NCBI GenBank assembly: GCA_049999765.1 | Contig: JBNGIQ010009519.1 | Span: forward strand, 1-64,000 | Origin: Phaeoceros laevis | Lineage: Eukaryota; Anthocerotophyta; Anthocerotopsida; Notothyladales | Length of the DNA stretch: 64,000 nucleotides | Direction: 5' to 3' | Notes under the pieces: generated by a model | What the model was told of the DNA's origin: nothing | The model's input: the letters and a program-made list of their open reading frames with translations, nothing else | Databases searched by the model: none | Shown here: positions 21,648-33,459 of the stretch, in pieces | Position numbering within the stretch: position 1 is the stretch's first letter | Layout: every line of letters starts with the position of its first letter | Translations under genes and position numbers: made by a program

Positions 21648-22574
21648 ATGGCCTTGGCACAATTGATAACATTCAACTTGGAGAAATTTGCTAGAGCTTA
21701 TGTGAGTAGTTCTCTCCTAATAGTCCTCCCTAGACTCTGCGCCCATTGGACCAAAACATGTGACTTGATTCAAGGCTACAAAGGGTGGTATTTTAGATGC
21801 AGCAATTTGCAGCTCATGCAGCCTTGCACAGAAACGTTTGAGACACCATGTAGCAGTATGTCTCGAATTTGGCAATCCTTGATACAATGTATGAACATCG
21901 ACCCAAGGGACTATAGAATGGAGTACCCAACGAAGTCGGGGGGGCACTACTCGGATGCGGCGGGCCTAGAGGATGACAATTCGGGGCGGTTTGAGAGTTT
22001 TCGTGACACTTGCGCTTTGCCCCCACAACTACCCCAGGATCGGGGGAAGAAGACACTCGTGTTGGACTTGGATGAAACCCTCGTCCACTCTTCCTTCAAG
22101 CCCATCCCCAACTACGACTTCATTTTCAATGTGGAGGTAGAGAACAAGATGACTGTGGTATATGTAGTCAAAAGGCCATACGTGGAGCGATTCCTCAAAA
22201 CCGTTGCCCCCAAGTTTGAGGTTGTGATTTTCACAGCAAGCTTGAGGAAGTATGCAGATCCATTGCTTGATCTGCTAGATGTCCATTCGAGCGTTCGGTA
22301 CCGCTTGTATCGTGAATCATGTCGCCATTTGGATGGAGGCTATGTAAAGGATCTTAAGTATCTTGGAAGAGAGATGAAAGATATCATCATAGTGGACAAC
22401 AGTCCCCACTCGTATTCTCTTCAAAAGAAAAATGCCATCCCCATCTCCACTTTCATAGATAACCCTAATGATAGGGAACTTTTAGACCTCATTTCTTATT
22501 TAGATGTTGTAGCAACTTTCAGTAATGTGAGAGAGGCTATGAGCGCACATAGGTTTATCTCCTCTAAGCTTTAG
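21648..22574 (+). CDS. Small CTD-phosphatase-like (FCP1/SCP-type HAD) protein
   Basis: A predicted Ser/Thr phosphatase of the FCP1/SCP family, which acts on phosphoserines such as those of the RNA polymerase II CTD. The HAD catalytic loop DLDETLVHS (about 22066-22092) gives the DxDxT nucleophile motif. It is followed by VYVVKRPYVERFL, VIFTASLRKYADPLLD, YVKDLKYLGR and IIIVDNSPHSY, the usual order of SCP1-like proteins, and it ends with an acidic NPNDRELLDL segment. The catalytic domain is full length. The first in-frame start gives 308 aa, but the ATG at 21918-21920 (218 aa) or one near 21859 may be the true start, because the residues before it look unconserved. The gene is intronless here, which could mean a retrocopy. 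It is close to a 140-N gap. Confident on family, not on start. Confidence 0.85.
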   Translation: MALAQLITFNLEKFARAYVSSSLLIVLPRLCAHWTKTCDLIQGYKGWYFRCSNLQLMQPCTETFETPCSSMSRIWQSLIQCMNIDPRDYRMEYPTKSGGHYSDAAGLEDDNSGRFESFRDTCALPPQLPQDRGKKTLVLDLDETLVHSSFKPIPNYDFIFNVEVENKMTVVYVVKRPYVERFLKTVAPKFEVVIFTASLRKYADPLLDLLDVHSSVRYRLYRESCRHLDGGYVKDLKYLGREMKDIIIVDNSPHSYSLQKKNAIPISTFIDNPNDRELLDLISYLDVVATFSNVREAMSAHRFISSKL

Positions 22575-22948
22575 TTTTCACAAAATTGACATCCTCCAAG
22601 TAAATAACCCAATAACTATTGATCTAAGGAGGAATGGCATAGTTGCCTTCGACAACCATACAAAAAACTAAAAAATGGGTCTCAACTCTCAAGGGTAGAA
22701 ATGTGGCACACATCTTAAGGTCAATGGAGATACGCAATTCTGGTATGTACATGCAACTCCCGGTTGTTCCCCCTGGTTTTGTAGGAGTAAACGTAACGCT
22801 TGCTTTCCTGGCTATGAAGTCCATGTATGGTATGTACAAAATGGTCTCAGACGTTCCAATCAATTGCTAAAAGCATGAGGTGGACCCATGAAAGCATGCC
22901 CACCGCTGGTTTTAGTCAAGCTTCTAGATTGCTCCTCAAGGACTAATA
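22575..22948. other. Intergenic between convergent genes, no gene seen
   Basis: Overlapping frames on both strands at 22624-22870 match nothing I recognise. The region probably holds the two 3' untranslated regions. Confidence 0.4.
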
Positions 22949-25900
22949 TTATTGCCTGACATTCTTGGTGTTGAATTTGAGAGCCACATAGAACAGGAAC
23001 CGATATGCAAAGGTAAACATGACCAAGAGGGCTGCATTGAGAGGAATGCTGACAGTGTCTGCACCTTGCTGAGCCAGCACTTGTTGGGAGGTGAGCCTAA
23101 CGGGACTGCTCGGGTTGGTGTTGTCAGTCCAGACAACGTGCTTGAGGTGTCCAAACTCGTTTTCCAGCGTAATCTCATAAGGGTACTTGAAGAGGGAGAG
23201 GTAGTGGAGCCAGATGTAGTAGTCAGGGATGTCACGCCTGCAAGCAAATTGCAAAGAATATCAGATTGAAACATACACCTATTCTCGAGTAGTACCGGAG
23301 CAGCAAAGAGAGGACAGGACTTTGCACTACTGTCCAGACAGGAAAAGAAGCTACCTGGGGATGAAGAAGCCTGAAAAGAGGAACATGTAGGATCCCACGG
23401 CGGTGATGGAAATGAAACCGACCACGAAGTTGGGGACGATGGCGCTGACGGCAGAGACCAAGGCAGTGGTGACGTTGAGGGTGAGAAAGATGGCAAGAAC
23501 CATAACACAGAATGCCTGGGCATTTGCCACCAGGCCCACCAGAAAGTAGACCATGCCAGTGTAGAGCAGCGCCTGCAAAATTGAGGGTGGAATGAAAACA
23601 AGTGTATGCGCAATGGCATAAGAGACTGGGCGGTAGACGCCTCTGGACAGTTCCCGCTTCACTATCTGACGCTCTGCCTGCAAGACGGGTATGGCTTCCA
23701 CAGATGTGAAAATGAAGGTTGCAACAGTGTAGACCAGAAAGGCTTCCCGCTTCCTGGCACCCTCTATTGTGTGGTGGTCTCCCAGGCGCAAGAAGATTGT
23801 ACCCAGCACAAGGGCTGTCACCACCTGCAGGCAGGCAGGTCGTTTTCAGGAATTCATGCATCAGTAAATGAAGGGTGACCAGTAGCTGTCGGTGGGCAAG
23901 CTTTTCAAGAGGACCATGAAGGCAAAATTTGCGCGAAGCATCGGAGATGGTAAGGTACCATGAGTGCGACCCGGGAATGAAAGAGCTCCTGAGTCCTCAA
24001 GAGGCTCCTGGTGGTGCGTCCTGCAATAGTCAAGGCTTCTCGGAAGAAGCCGTTTGCATAAGTGGGCAGGCTAATACTTGCCCCATCCTCCTCAGCCCCA
24101 CTGGCAGGCTCTTCCTCCAGCTTGTGCTTGTTCACTTCCTCGAATTGGGTGGCCAATTCTTTGGTCAACTGCCTCTCTTGCTGCAGGCACGGGTTCATTG
24201 ATTGTCAGCCACTACTCTCGTAGGTCTACCCATTTTGCAAGCAGCTTAAAGAAATTTGATGTGAAATCTTCAATGGTTTTTCAAGAGCTGGACAGAAATT
24301 ACGTAGAACTGGAGAAGCTGTTGAAGATCTTCGGGATCTTTCTGGAACTCCTCAACAATGTCAATTGCATACTCCACCACATTCACCTGCAGGCATCCAT
24401 GGATGTATACCCCAACAGATTCTGAGGAACGTCACAGTATAATTTTTTTTCAGATTAAACGTTGTGTAGCTAGCGAGGTAGTTGTCAAAATTGGAAAGAA
24501 GCAGTCCTGAATGCTGAGTTCACCTGGCGTGGCACTGGCTTGCCCAAGTCGCTAAAATGCTGTGTCATTTCCGAGTAAGGGCCGTGAAACACTGAGTTGC
24601 CCCCTTTGGCAAACACGAGCATCCGGTGAAGGAGGTCCAAAATCCTGAAGCTGGGCTGGTGGATGCTGAGGATGACGGTCCGCTTGCGCTGCTCAGCCAG
24701 GGCCGAGAGAATCTGGATCACTTGGAGCGCGGCGCTGCTGTCCAGACCCGAGGTGGGTTCGTCCAGCAAAATCACCGCCGGGTCGTGAATGAGCTCCACT
24801 CCGATGGAGACTCTTCGCCTCTCCCCTCCAGACACACCTGCCACCTGAATGCAACAACATTTGTAGAGAAATGTGAGGGTCCCGACAATCCTTTGGTTCA
24901 GACGAAGGACTGGGAGGTTTATGCAGGCCTTTGCACAGGTGCGAGCTCACCCCTTCCCCTCCCACAATGGTGTTGGCGCAATCCGTGAGCCCCAGCTGCT
25001 TGATGATCCAGTTCACCCTTCGATTTTTTTCCCCGGCGGACATGCTGCCCGGCAGCCTCAGCCTCGCGCTGTACATGAGAGTCTCCCGAACGGTGAGCAT
25101 AGGGAAGAGCGAATCGTCCTGCATCACGTACTGCGAAATGCGCTGCATCTTGTTGCCCGCGGGCACGCCGTTCACCAGCACGCTCCCCTGCAGGCTCCTG
25201 GCCTCGATCCTGCCGGCGACAGCGTCCAGGAAAGTGGTCTTGGAGGAGCCGGAAGGGCCGACGACAGCCAGGATTTCGCCATGGAGTGCTCTGCAGGTCA
25301 CCTTGTTGAGCAAAATCTTCTCCTGACCAGCTTTCTTCCCAGCATTGCTGGCATCGGGGACCTGACTCAAGTGGAGGATTTCAACAATGTTCAACACATC
25401 CAATCTCAGACTTGGAAGTTTCAACACAAGTTGAAATCCAAAACCAAATTGCAAGCAAGCCAGAACAGGCAATCAATCCTAAAGGTCTGTTTTCTTGGTC
25501 CACAAATGTTCCACCTTGTAGGTGAGATCTTTGATGTGGAGATCAAACACCGAGGCCGCTTTGGCAGAAGATGCGCCCCCGTCAATGGACCAGTCCTCCA
25601 AGACCACCACCTTCCGCGCACTGGGGCTGCCCAGGGATTTGTCTCCATTCTTCAACCTGTGCCTCCCCAACACTGTCCTGACCAGGAAAGAAGGCGATCC
25701 CGGTGCGGGAGTGTTGGCCGCGGACGTCCTGCGGGACACGCTGGGGCTGTTGGCCTTGGACTGCAGGCCGGAGGAGGGGGCGGAGCTGCCGCTCCTGCCC
25801 ACCATGGGCAGCTGGTAAGGCCCGAATTTCCTGCGAGGCGTGTTGCGGCTCGACACCAGGCCTTCGTACTCCAAGGAGCGGTCCGGGGGGCTCATGTAAC

Positions 25901-26084
25901 CCGGAACGAACACGCCCGCACCGCCCCCCATGGCCAAATGTTGTACAGGACTGGCAGATCCTGCCGACCTCAGCCCGTTGGCTCTGCCATCGCCTGCATT
26001 CCTCCATTCCTCGCCCGCTGGCAATGCTAGCCCGGCCTCCACATCCCCGCTCAGCTGCAGTGCTCCTCCTCCTCCTCCTGCCAT
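22949..26084 (-). CDS. Half-size ABCG transporter (WBC type), seven exons, 788 aa
   Basis: A membrane exporter with a nucleotide-binding domain before one transmembrane domain, working as a dimer, probably at the plasma membrane. Exons 26084-25515, 25361-24951, 24844-24524, 24386-24303, 24180-23959, 23824-23355 and 23237-22949 join in phase. After a Ser/Gly-rich N-terminal region of about 180 residues come the Walker A region GPSGSSKTTF (about 225-234), the Q-loop YVMQDDSLFPMLTV, the signature VSGGERRRVSIG (about 331-342), Walker B VILLDEPTSGLDS and the H-loop SIHQPS. A hydrophobic six-helix C-terminal half follows. Sequence around the NBD resembles the plant ABCG1/2/6/16/20 (suberin and cutin) clade. 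The last Gly of Walker A (GxxGxGK) is Ser here. Within the P450/terpene synthase neighbourhood it could export a metabolite, but this is only positional inference. Confidence 0.9.
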
Positions 26085-26991
26085 TACGAGTGTGATCTTA
26101 CCTCTAGAGACTACTATCTACAAACCTGTCCTGAATGCACCTGTAGCAGTCCTCATCATGACCAGCTCCGGACTATTCTTGAAAACTGAAAAATTCAGGA
26201 GACAGGATGGAGGCGATGTTTGTTGAAAGCCGAGCCCGGCAAAAGGCAGACATTCAATGAGTTCCTCTGTAGACAGAGTCCCTCATGAATGATTTCGTAC
26301 CAGTTGGTCAGTTGACGAAGCTGCGGTTCCCTCCTTCTTGTTGGAACGGCAGGTCTACACGAGTTAGTCTACTCGATTTGCGTGAACTCAATGCGCCGCG
26401 CTGCCAAAGAAGGTGGCGCATGGCATTTCACCCCCACTTGTACATGTGCGAGCTAATTCTTAAGAATATATGCATCCTGTCTTTTGCTTCTCCTTCTCAC
26501 AGAATCTGAGTGTCTCACTGCCACTGGGTGGGACTCTCTCTTTCTATGGAGTGGTCGGAGTGTATCGCGGTCTTTGCATCCAGTAGAAGAAGAGTGTTTT
26601 TTGCGTGCTTTGCTTGGTAGTGAATCCTAAGACATGTGGCTTGGTAGTGAATCCTAATACATGTAGCACGGCACCTAACCACGGTGCACCCCCCCCCCCT
26701 TGCGGGCTTCCAGGAACCTTTTACCGACCGCGGGCTACCGGTGTCCAAATCCACGGCTGGGATTCACAAGACTGACACCCTACTCAGTAGATACTACTCC
26801 TTTAGTCTGATCGGGCGATATTCTACTCTCTGCTGCAATCCAAAGCCGCCGTTGTCGGTGTCATCATGCTAAAATTCACCTTGTCTTTATTGCATCCAGT
26901 GGCCTTTCCTCCTCAAGTGGCTTTATAGTAAGTTTACACTAGTCCTTCCTCTGCTTGCTCCAGTCCGTCCGGACTCCGTCGCATACGGAAT
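26085..26991. other. Upstream region of the ABCG gene, no gene seen
   Basis: No coding sequence recognised. A short direct repeat GGTAGTGAATCCTAA occurs twice near 26619-26660. Confidence 0.4.
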
Positions 26992-27051
26992 ACATTTAGG
27001 TGCACATTCAAAATGCACCTAAATGTGCACCACTCGCAACGACTTAGGTGC
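26992..27051 (+). repeat. Left 60-bp inverted repeat
   Basis: Pairs with 28625-28684. Contains the palindromic arms CATTTAGGTGCA and TGCACCTAAATG. Confidence 0.85.
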
Positions 27052-27239
27052 AAATTAGACCACCCTGCTTTTTTTTTCTAGACATTGTCCAAAAAATGGT
27101 ACACAGCCGAAATGCACCGCGCACCGTCGACAATTAGTATGCAGCACATGTGAAGAACATGATACAGGCACGCACCGGCGTGCCACCGGCGGGCACTGGC
27201 TGGGACCTGCAGGGCATGGCGAGCACTTCAAGGGCATGG

Positions 27240-27790
27240 CGGCTCAGGTTCAAGCTGGTGAGGGTAATTCCCATGCCAGTCTGGATTAGCATCGGTCACC
27301 CTTGCCTCCTGAAGGCGTGTGCAAGCACTGGTGCCATACAGAAAGGCAGGGAGCTTCACTCGAAGGTTGTCAAAAGAGCTCTGCTGGATGATGTAGTGGT
27401 GGGCACCTGCCTGGTGGACATGTATGCAAAATGTGGTGAGCTGGAAGATGCGCGTCAGGTTTTTGACAGCATCCATGGACAGAAAGGATGTGGTGACATG
27501 GAATGCCTGATTGCTGGGTATTCACAGCAAGGACTCTGAGGCGCTTGTTGTGTATGGACAAATGGAGGAGGCGGGCCTCATTTTGGCTGACCGTGTTACT
27601 TTTGCTTGCCTTCTGAAGGCTTGTGCAAGCACTGGTGCCTTACAAAAGCGCAGGGAGCTGCACTCAAAGATTGTCCAAAAAGGTCTGAAAGCTGCTGGAT
27701 GATGGATGTACTGGTGGGCAACTGCCTGCTGGAGATGTATGCGGAATGTGGTGAGCTGGAACATGCACGGCAGGTTGTTGCAATTGGGCG
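27240..27790 (+). pseudogene. PPR (PLS-type) gene fragment
   Basis: Two broken PPR units are readable: LLKACASTGAIQKGRELHSK, VGTCLVDMYAKCGELEDARQ and IAGYSQQGL, then after a frame change CLLKACASTGALQKRRELHS, and after another VGNCLLEMYAECGELEHARQ. This is the same PLS-class repeat style as the full PPR-DYW gene at 55-58 kb. There is no start, no complete domain and at least two frame changes, so it is a captured fragment rather than a working gene. It lies between the inverted repeats at 27.0 and 28.7 kb. Confidence 0.8.
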
Positions 27791-28624
27791 TCTTGTGATG
27801 TGGGCATTCCTTGAATGTGGTGGGCTTGACGTCTTTGTTGCAAAATTGACGGGGATATCTATCTATTATAGAGAGGGCTCTGTGGTGTTTTGAAACCATT
27901 GGAAATTCCTTTGCCCTGACTTTGAAGCCTGGCACTAAAGTACCAGTTGCAGCAGGAAACCAGAATGTTATACCAGGAGGCAGCCTCTTGATGGGGCAGC
28001 TGCCATCAAAACTGGCTGCCTTGAAATCCTGGTCGCCACACTGTGCAAGCATCAGCGGAACTCCGGGGACCCCTTCTCTGCTGAACGAGTCACATGTGTT
28101 AAGAGTCCAAATGAGGAGGGCACGAACTGGTTTCAGCAGCACAATTCCGCTTAAAGCTAAATTCAACCCAAAGGCTACTCACATGGTTGCCACAGGGCAG
28201 GGCGCAAATTTAAAGTGCCATAGCTACTGCTTCCAGGGCTGCATCCTTGCGCACTGGCAAGGATGCAGGGAAGCATGCGCAAGGATGCAAGGAAGCAGTG
28301 GCTGCCCTTGTTGATGTGCGGCTGCCACCTCTCGATCTCCTTCCTCACCTTTCGAGGCCTGGGCACGATCCGCTGCTGCGCGTGAACTGAAATAGTTGCC
28401 ACAGGGCAGGGAGCAAAGTGTCTAGGCAGCAGCGTTGGATGTGATGGGATCATATCCGGGCCGGTTAACGTTGAGCAGTCACGGGACTTGCTCACCCTGT
28501 CACCCTTCGCGTTTACCTGTGACGTGTCCGTCGAGGGTTGCTATACATGCGAGCTATGTGCATGTAGCGCTCTACATACGAAAATGGCTACTACATTTCA
28601 CTTGGCGCAGTTAGGTGCACCCTC

Positions 28625-28684
28625 GCACCGAAGTCGTTGCGAATGGTGCACATTTAGGTGCATATTGAAAGTGCACCTAAATGT
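28625..28684 (-). repeat. Right 60-bp inverted repeat
   Basis: Reverse complement of 26992-27051 with about four mismatches. Confidence 0.85.
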
Positions 28685-29608
28685 TTTCTGTAGTCGCATT
28701 CTAAGTGTAGTCCAATTCTAATATCTGGTACATATCGACTGCTGGGTTGTCAGGATTCATGAGATGCATTGTAATTAACAGGTTTCGCTAATCAGTGCAG
28801 GTTGACAGATGGTTTATAAGGGGCACTATTGTGTACCACACTCATGAGCAATGGTCTAAGTTAGTAGTAGAGGAATTCTAGACTGTTTTGCCCTAGGCTA
28901 GCTGGTATGGGGCGTTAGGATGAGTGCCCCCTCGGAGCAATCAAATTAGATGTTATGACATCTTGGCCTTCTAAAAGCTGAGCTGATGGCAGGCATGCAG
29001 TCCGTCAGGACCGGAGATCCCTTCCCGGAACAAGACGACACCCAAACATTGTCGGGCCCTTGCTGTCCGCCGCGATGTTGGCCGGTAAGGCATCTGGCCT
29101 CCTAACAGGAGTTTACAGGTACAGTATAGGGTTTATTAGCTCAAGCCTGGAGGGCCCTTGACAGCAGCTCATCCACTTTTTAAAAAGTGGATACCGGCGT
29201 CATTTTTAACACCCGAAAAAAAGCAAGTTGATGTTGGCCACCGTGGCTCCTTCCACCACACCTTTTGGGCCTTTGCCATATTGGAAACGACATCACTCCA
29301 TGGCCGGTTTTAGCATTCTATCGATGAAAAATTGAAAACAAACAAAAGAGGCAAGTTTACTAATTTACGAAGCCGAAATTAGAAGCTGTCCAGCAATGCC
29401 ACGCCAAGTTTAAGCACCCCCACCCTTTAAAGAGGCCATGCCACACCCACGTCTTAGTATCTTAGTTTATGAGTCACTTGTGTAAACTTTCGAGAGTTCA
29501 GTCCTCACAAGTGCTTTCGTGAATTCAGTTCTTACAAGTGTGTTTCGTGAGTTGCAATTGGTAGCGCTTCGGCCCAGCCTCCACAGCTAGCTTCGCCAAG
29601 GTTCCGCC
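28685..29608. other. Upstream region of the GDSL gene, no gene seen
   Basis: No coding sequence recognised. Two AGTTCAGT..CACAAGTG-like repeats near 29498-29540 lie just before the gene. Confidence 0.4.
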
Positions 29609-30933
29609 ATGGCGCGCTGTCCGCAGGCTCTCCTCAAGCGAGTCTCCCTGTCTTCTTTGGTGTTACTTGTCTTGTCCATGTTGAGTAGCAGTCTCGCTGC
29701 AGCCTCTGCAAACTCTCAAACTTTCCGGGGCGTCTACGATGAAGCGTCATGCAACATCACTGCGATGTTCGCGTTTGGCGACTCCATGACCGACACCGGG
29801 AATGCACAAGCTGTCTTCTCGTGGCAGCATGCTGCCAGTCTACCGCCGTACGGCGAAACATATTTCGGAGAACCCAGGGACAGGTTCTCAGATGGCCGGC
29901 TGCTCATAGATTTCTTCGGTGAGTGAACATTGCAAGAATGAATTCCTCTAGAGACTAGTGTTTTTCCAGGATGAATGAATGAATGAATGACTAAAGCCAT
30001 CGTGTACACGTTTGAATTAATTACTTGTTTCAGCTCAAGCCTGGGGGCTGACTCTGCTGGAGCCGTCCCTGCGCAGCTATGGGAGTAACTTCAAGCACGG
30101 CGCCAACTTCGTAACATCCGGCGCCACCGTGACCAACATCACCTTCCTGGTGCCGTTCGACTTCGGGGTGCAGGCCTACTGGCTGGACGAGTTCCGCAAC
30201 CACTCTACCGCGCAACACAGCAACAAGGGCGACGCCGACGCCGCTAGCCTGCAGGTCCCGGCGCCGTCCGACTTCGACCGAGGGCTCTACATACATGACG
30301 GGCGCGGAGCTGACGGCCATGATCCCGCGGGTGGTGGCGGAGACGCTGCAGTCGCTGCGCGCGCTGTACCAGTCGGGCGCGCGCAACATGCTGGTGCTCA
30401 ACATCCCCCCCATCGGCTGCACCCCGCAGCTGCTCACCATCCTGCCGCAGGGTCCGCCCGAGACGTACGACCAGTTCGGCTGCCACATCCCCTTCAACAC
30501 CGTGCTGAGGACGCACAACAGGTTCCTGCGGACGGGGCTTCTGGAGCTGCAGGACGAGCTGCCGCACGCGCGCCTCACCTACGTCGACTACTACGCCGCC
30601 AACTACGACCTGTCCAGGCAGGGCGACCGCTACCGCTTGGTGAACCGCACGCACGCCTGCTGCGGGTGGGGGGGCAGGCTCAACTACAACCCGGATGTGG
30701 GCTGCGGCGTCACCAAGCTGGTGAACGGAGTGAACGTGACTGGCGTGTCGTGCGCTGATCCCAACACGTACATCAACTGGGACGGGATCCATCCGACGGA
30801 GGCGTTTGCCAAGGTTGCTGCCAGGGCTATTCTCGCGGGGAACTACATCGAGCCTGCTAATGCTTTCGACGCCTGTAAGTTTGATTTCAGCAAGTTCGAC
30901 CAGGTCTGGGAATCGCCACAACACCATCGATGA
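29609..30933 (+). pseudogene. GDSL esterase/lipase gene, block III deleted and frame shifted
   Basis: A secreted SGNH hydrolase of the plant GDSL family, acting on ester bonds outside the cell. Exon 1 (29609-29918) encodes a signal peptide and block I, FAFGDSMTDTGN, with the nucleophile Ser. Exon 2 starts at 30034 and reads on through the block II-like segment HGANFVTSGAT. Near 30290 the reading frame changes: after DRGLYI the family-like text continues in another frame as MTGAELTAMIP, then YQSGARNMLVLNIPPIGC, and block V NWDGIHPTEAF with the catalytic Asp and His. The GxND of block III, which supplies the oxyanion-hole Asn and normally sits exactly there, is absent. So a short out-of-frame deletion has removed block III, or the assembly has. 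No splice signals at the break rescue it. Confidence 0.8.
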
Positions 30934-33459
30934 GAAGATTTCCTGGTCGACCTCGGTTTGCTGCCGGCCCTTCTTCTTGCAGATCAATTGTTCTACAGAC
31001 TGTAGAAGAGCTTCCTGACCCATGGATCCCCTCCTGGGTGCAACCTGCAACCATGGCAGTTCATCAGGTGCCACATCTTCAGAACTGTGAAAGACCGTTC
31101 AACACACTGCGAGGCACCTGCATCCCCATTGCCTCATGACCTGAGCAGGAGTACTTCGTCATCTCGCCTGCATATATGTTTGACATCAAGGCATATGCAA
31201 CAGCGTCTTTTCATCTAACCTCATTGCACATTCAAAAGCCTGTCGTCCGACCTCAATATTGCTCCACTTTCGGCAACATCCCTACAAATTGTGCCACATT
31301 GCTTCATACCCTCAGATTCCAATCACTGCAAACGAATTCGAAGTGGTCTAAAACGAAGTGGTGCAGAGTGTGGCACTAGTAGGTGTCAGGAGGACTTCAT
31401 GATGAGGTTGTACCCGGCGTATTACTACTAGTTGAGTCTGTGTCTCTTAGCGCCGAAAAGCATCTGTCGTACGCTTGGCCATGTTCCCACCATATGTACC
31501 TCTTCAAATCTCATATTTACCACTTGGTCTACTTGTGAACAATGGCTACAACATCTCTGGTCCGGACTAGTCCCGGCTATAACGCGATAATTTCTTACTA
31601 TAGTACTAAGTACTAGTACTTGTGACCAGCGATTGATACATACTTTCAAGACGAGTAATATATATTCCTGATTTGGCTAGCTAGCTCAACATGGAACACT
31701 TCTGAAAGTCCTTCCCCATTGTAAAGGCAAGAGATAACTCTAGATACAGTGTGTCTGCCAAAATGCAGTCCTGATGAAGACTCAAATACATGCAGTACCT
31801 AGTCTGGTTCCTTCCCCATTGCAAAGGCAATCTTGAGATAACTGGTATTTCTGCCAAAATGCACTGAAATAAGCGTAGAGTCCTACCTGCCACCAGGGCA
31901 GTGTCAGTGATACAAGAAGCTACAGTGACTAGTCCTAGTTGTCAACAGGCGGGGGTTATCGTTGTGTGTGTGTCACATGTGAGGAGGTTTGCACGGTCCC
32001 TTCAGGTCACTTGCCCTTATGTGGGTATGGCCACTCCATGCGATGGTGGGTAGACAAGTTGTTATTTTCTGAAAGACAAACGCTGCCGATCACCCACTTA
32101 TGTTGGGTGGAGTCGATGGCACGTCAGGTGGTATTTGACGTTCAAGACGCCTGCCTCTGCCACGAAATCTAAAAGGCATCTCATGATCAAGATGGCCCCT
32201 AAGGTAATATCGAAGCACTCGTGCCATGGGTGACGAGGAGGAGTGATCATAGTGTGACAGACGAGACATGCTGACTACCTGCTCCCTGCCTTCAATACTG
32301 TGGCTGTCCCACCTGTCACACGGTCCGGTCTACATGGCAAACCTCACACAGTTAGGATGTTGCAAACGGCAACTGTGCATGTGGATGCTAAGACTTGCTA
32401 ACTACTGGTGCTAAATAGCTACACAACGGTTTTGCCAAAGCAAGGGAAGGAAATTAAAGGCATGAAGCCACAGGTACCTGAGGATGGCTGGGGTCTGACT
32501 CACTCCATCTTCCAGTCAGCTCTGAAATACCGCTCTCCACTGATGCATCTGCAGCAATTTGGTCCGAGCAGCAATGAGCTCCTGAAGCTCTTGAGACACA
32601 GTTCTGAACTAAAAACAGGTGACCAAAATTTTCAGTCTTTGATCAGGACTACACAAGGAAGTGTTACAGCCTACCTGAAGGAATAACCGGTTGCTGATCT
32701 GCTCTGGTGCCAGGAGCCGAGGCCAAGCTCCACAAGCACAGTACTAGCAGGAAAATAGTGGCTGGATCATAATTTTGAAGGATACATCCCATGGTCACGA
32801 GCTATAAACTTGGATGATCCATGTCTTCGTAACTTGACAAGAGCAACTTGCAAAGGCAGATCAGGTGGGTACCTACCTTGTTGCCGGGCTCTGTGACTCA
32901 CAAGAAGCACGAAGCGCTCCACCAACTCCATCCAAGGTTAAATCACAATCTTGCTGCTCCTTTGTCACTAGCTCAGTACAGCCCGGCAGAAGACGGGACT
33001 TCCCAGGCCCTTTGGGTGGTGGACTGGGCACTCCGAGACATTTATAGAGGGGGATCCCCCCCCATCCCAGTGTTGCTACAATTGTTTAACTGTTTCTGAG
33101 GAATCTTGCCTCGCAAGGGATCCTGGGACCCCGGTCTACAAGAGTCACAACCTTCCAGGCTGGCAAAAATGGAGGAAGCCAAATTTGTCATTGCCTTGTG
33201 CTTTGTATACTCCCCTTTGTGATATGGCGGAGCGTTATAGGTGTACTCGAGCCTTCAGTCAGCACAGCCAGTCCCAGCCAGTGAATTGTTCCAGTCCCGA
33301 GTCCCGACAAATGAAAGCACTGGATGAGGCTCATCAGGAGTCAACCACAGTCAACCGGTCTTGAAAGGTGATCGCCATCCCCCATTGTGTCTCTGTAGTT
33401 ACGCCGCAAGGCAGGCAGCTGTCAGGTGATCTCTTCTTTTTGCCCCGTCCCTCATCTCT
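30934..33459. other. Intergenic, no gene seen
   Basis: 2.5 kb without a supported gene. The only repeat noticed is the imperfect duplication at 31710-31863. Confidence 0.5.
31710..31863. repeat. Imperfect direct repeat (about 55 bp, 100-bp step)
   Basis: CCTTCCCCATTGTAAAGGCA at 31710 is repeated at 31810 with one change. Both copies continue through GAGATAACT to CTGCCAAAATGCA. Confidence 0.8.

Larger units (their letters stand above)
26992..28684. mobile_element. Putative TIR DNA transposon (Pack-type) carrying PPR gene fragments
   Basis: A 60-bp block at 26992-27051 recurs as its reverse complement at 28625-28684 with about four mismatches, delimiting a 1.7-kb unit. Each block contains an internal hairpin (CATTTAGGTGCA ... 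TGCACCTAAATG). No transposase is recognisable inside. The cargo includes broken PPR repeats at 27.24-27.79 kb and an unrecognised stretch at 27.9-28.3 kb. A non-autonomous element with captured host gene pieces (Pack-MULE-like) explains this best. The outermost bases and target duplication are not resolved. Confidence 0.6.

Noticed and set aside
22624-22870. Overlapping plus- and minus-strand frames of about 75-80 codons
   Set aside because: Neither resembles a known family, and both fall in the probable 3' flanks of convergent genes.
24873-26030. 385-codon plus-strand frame opposite the ABCG gene
   Set aside because: It overlaps two confirmed ABCG exons and an intron on the other strand and has no recognisable domain.
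30129-30758. Continuation of the first GDSL frame as a separate 209-aa protein
   Set aside because: After about 30290 it is Ala/Arg/Pro-rich low complexity typical of a shifted frame. The family sequence continues in another frame.
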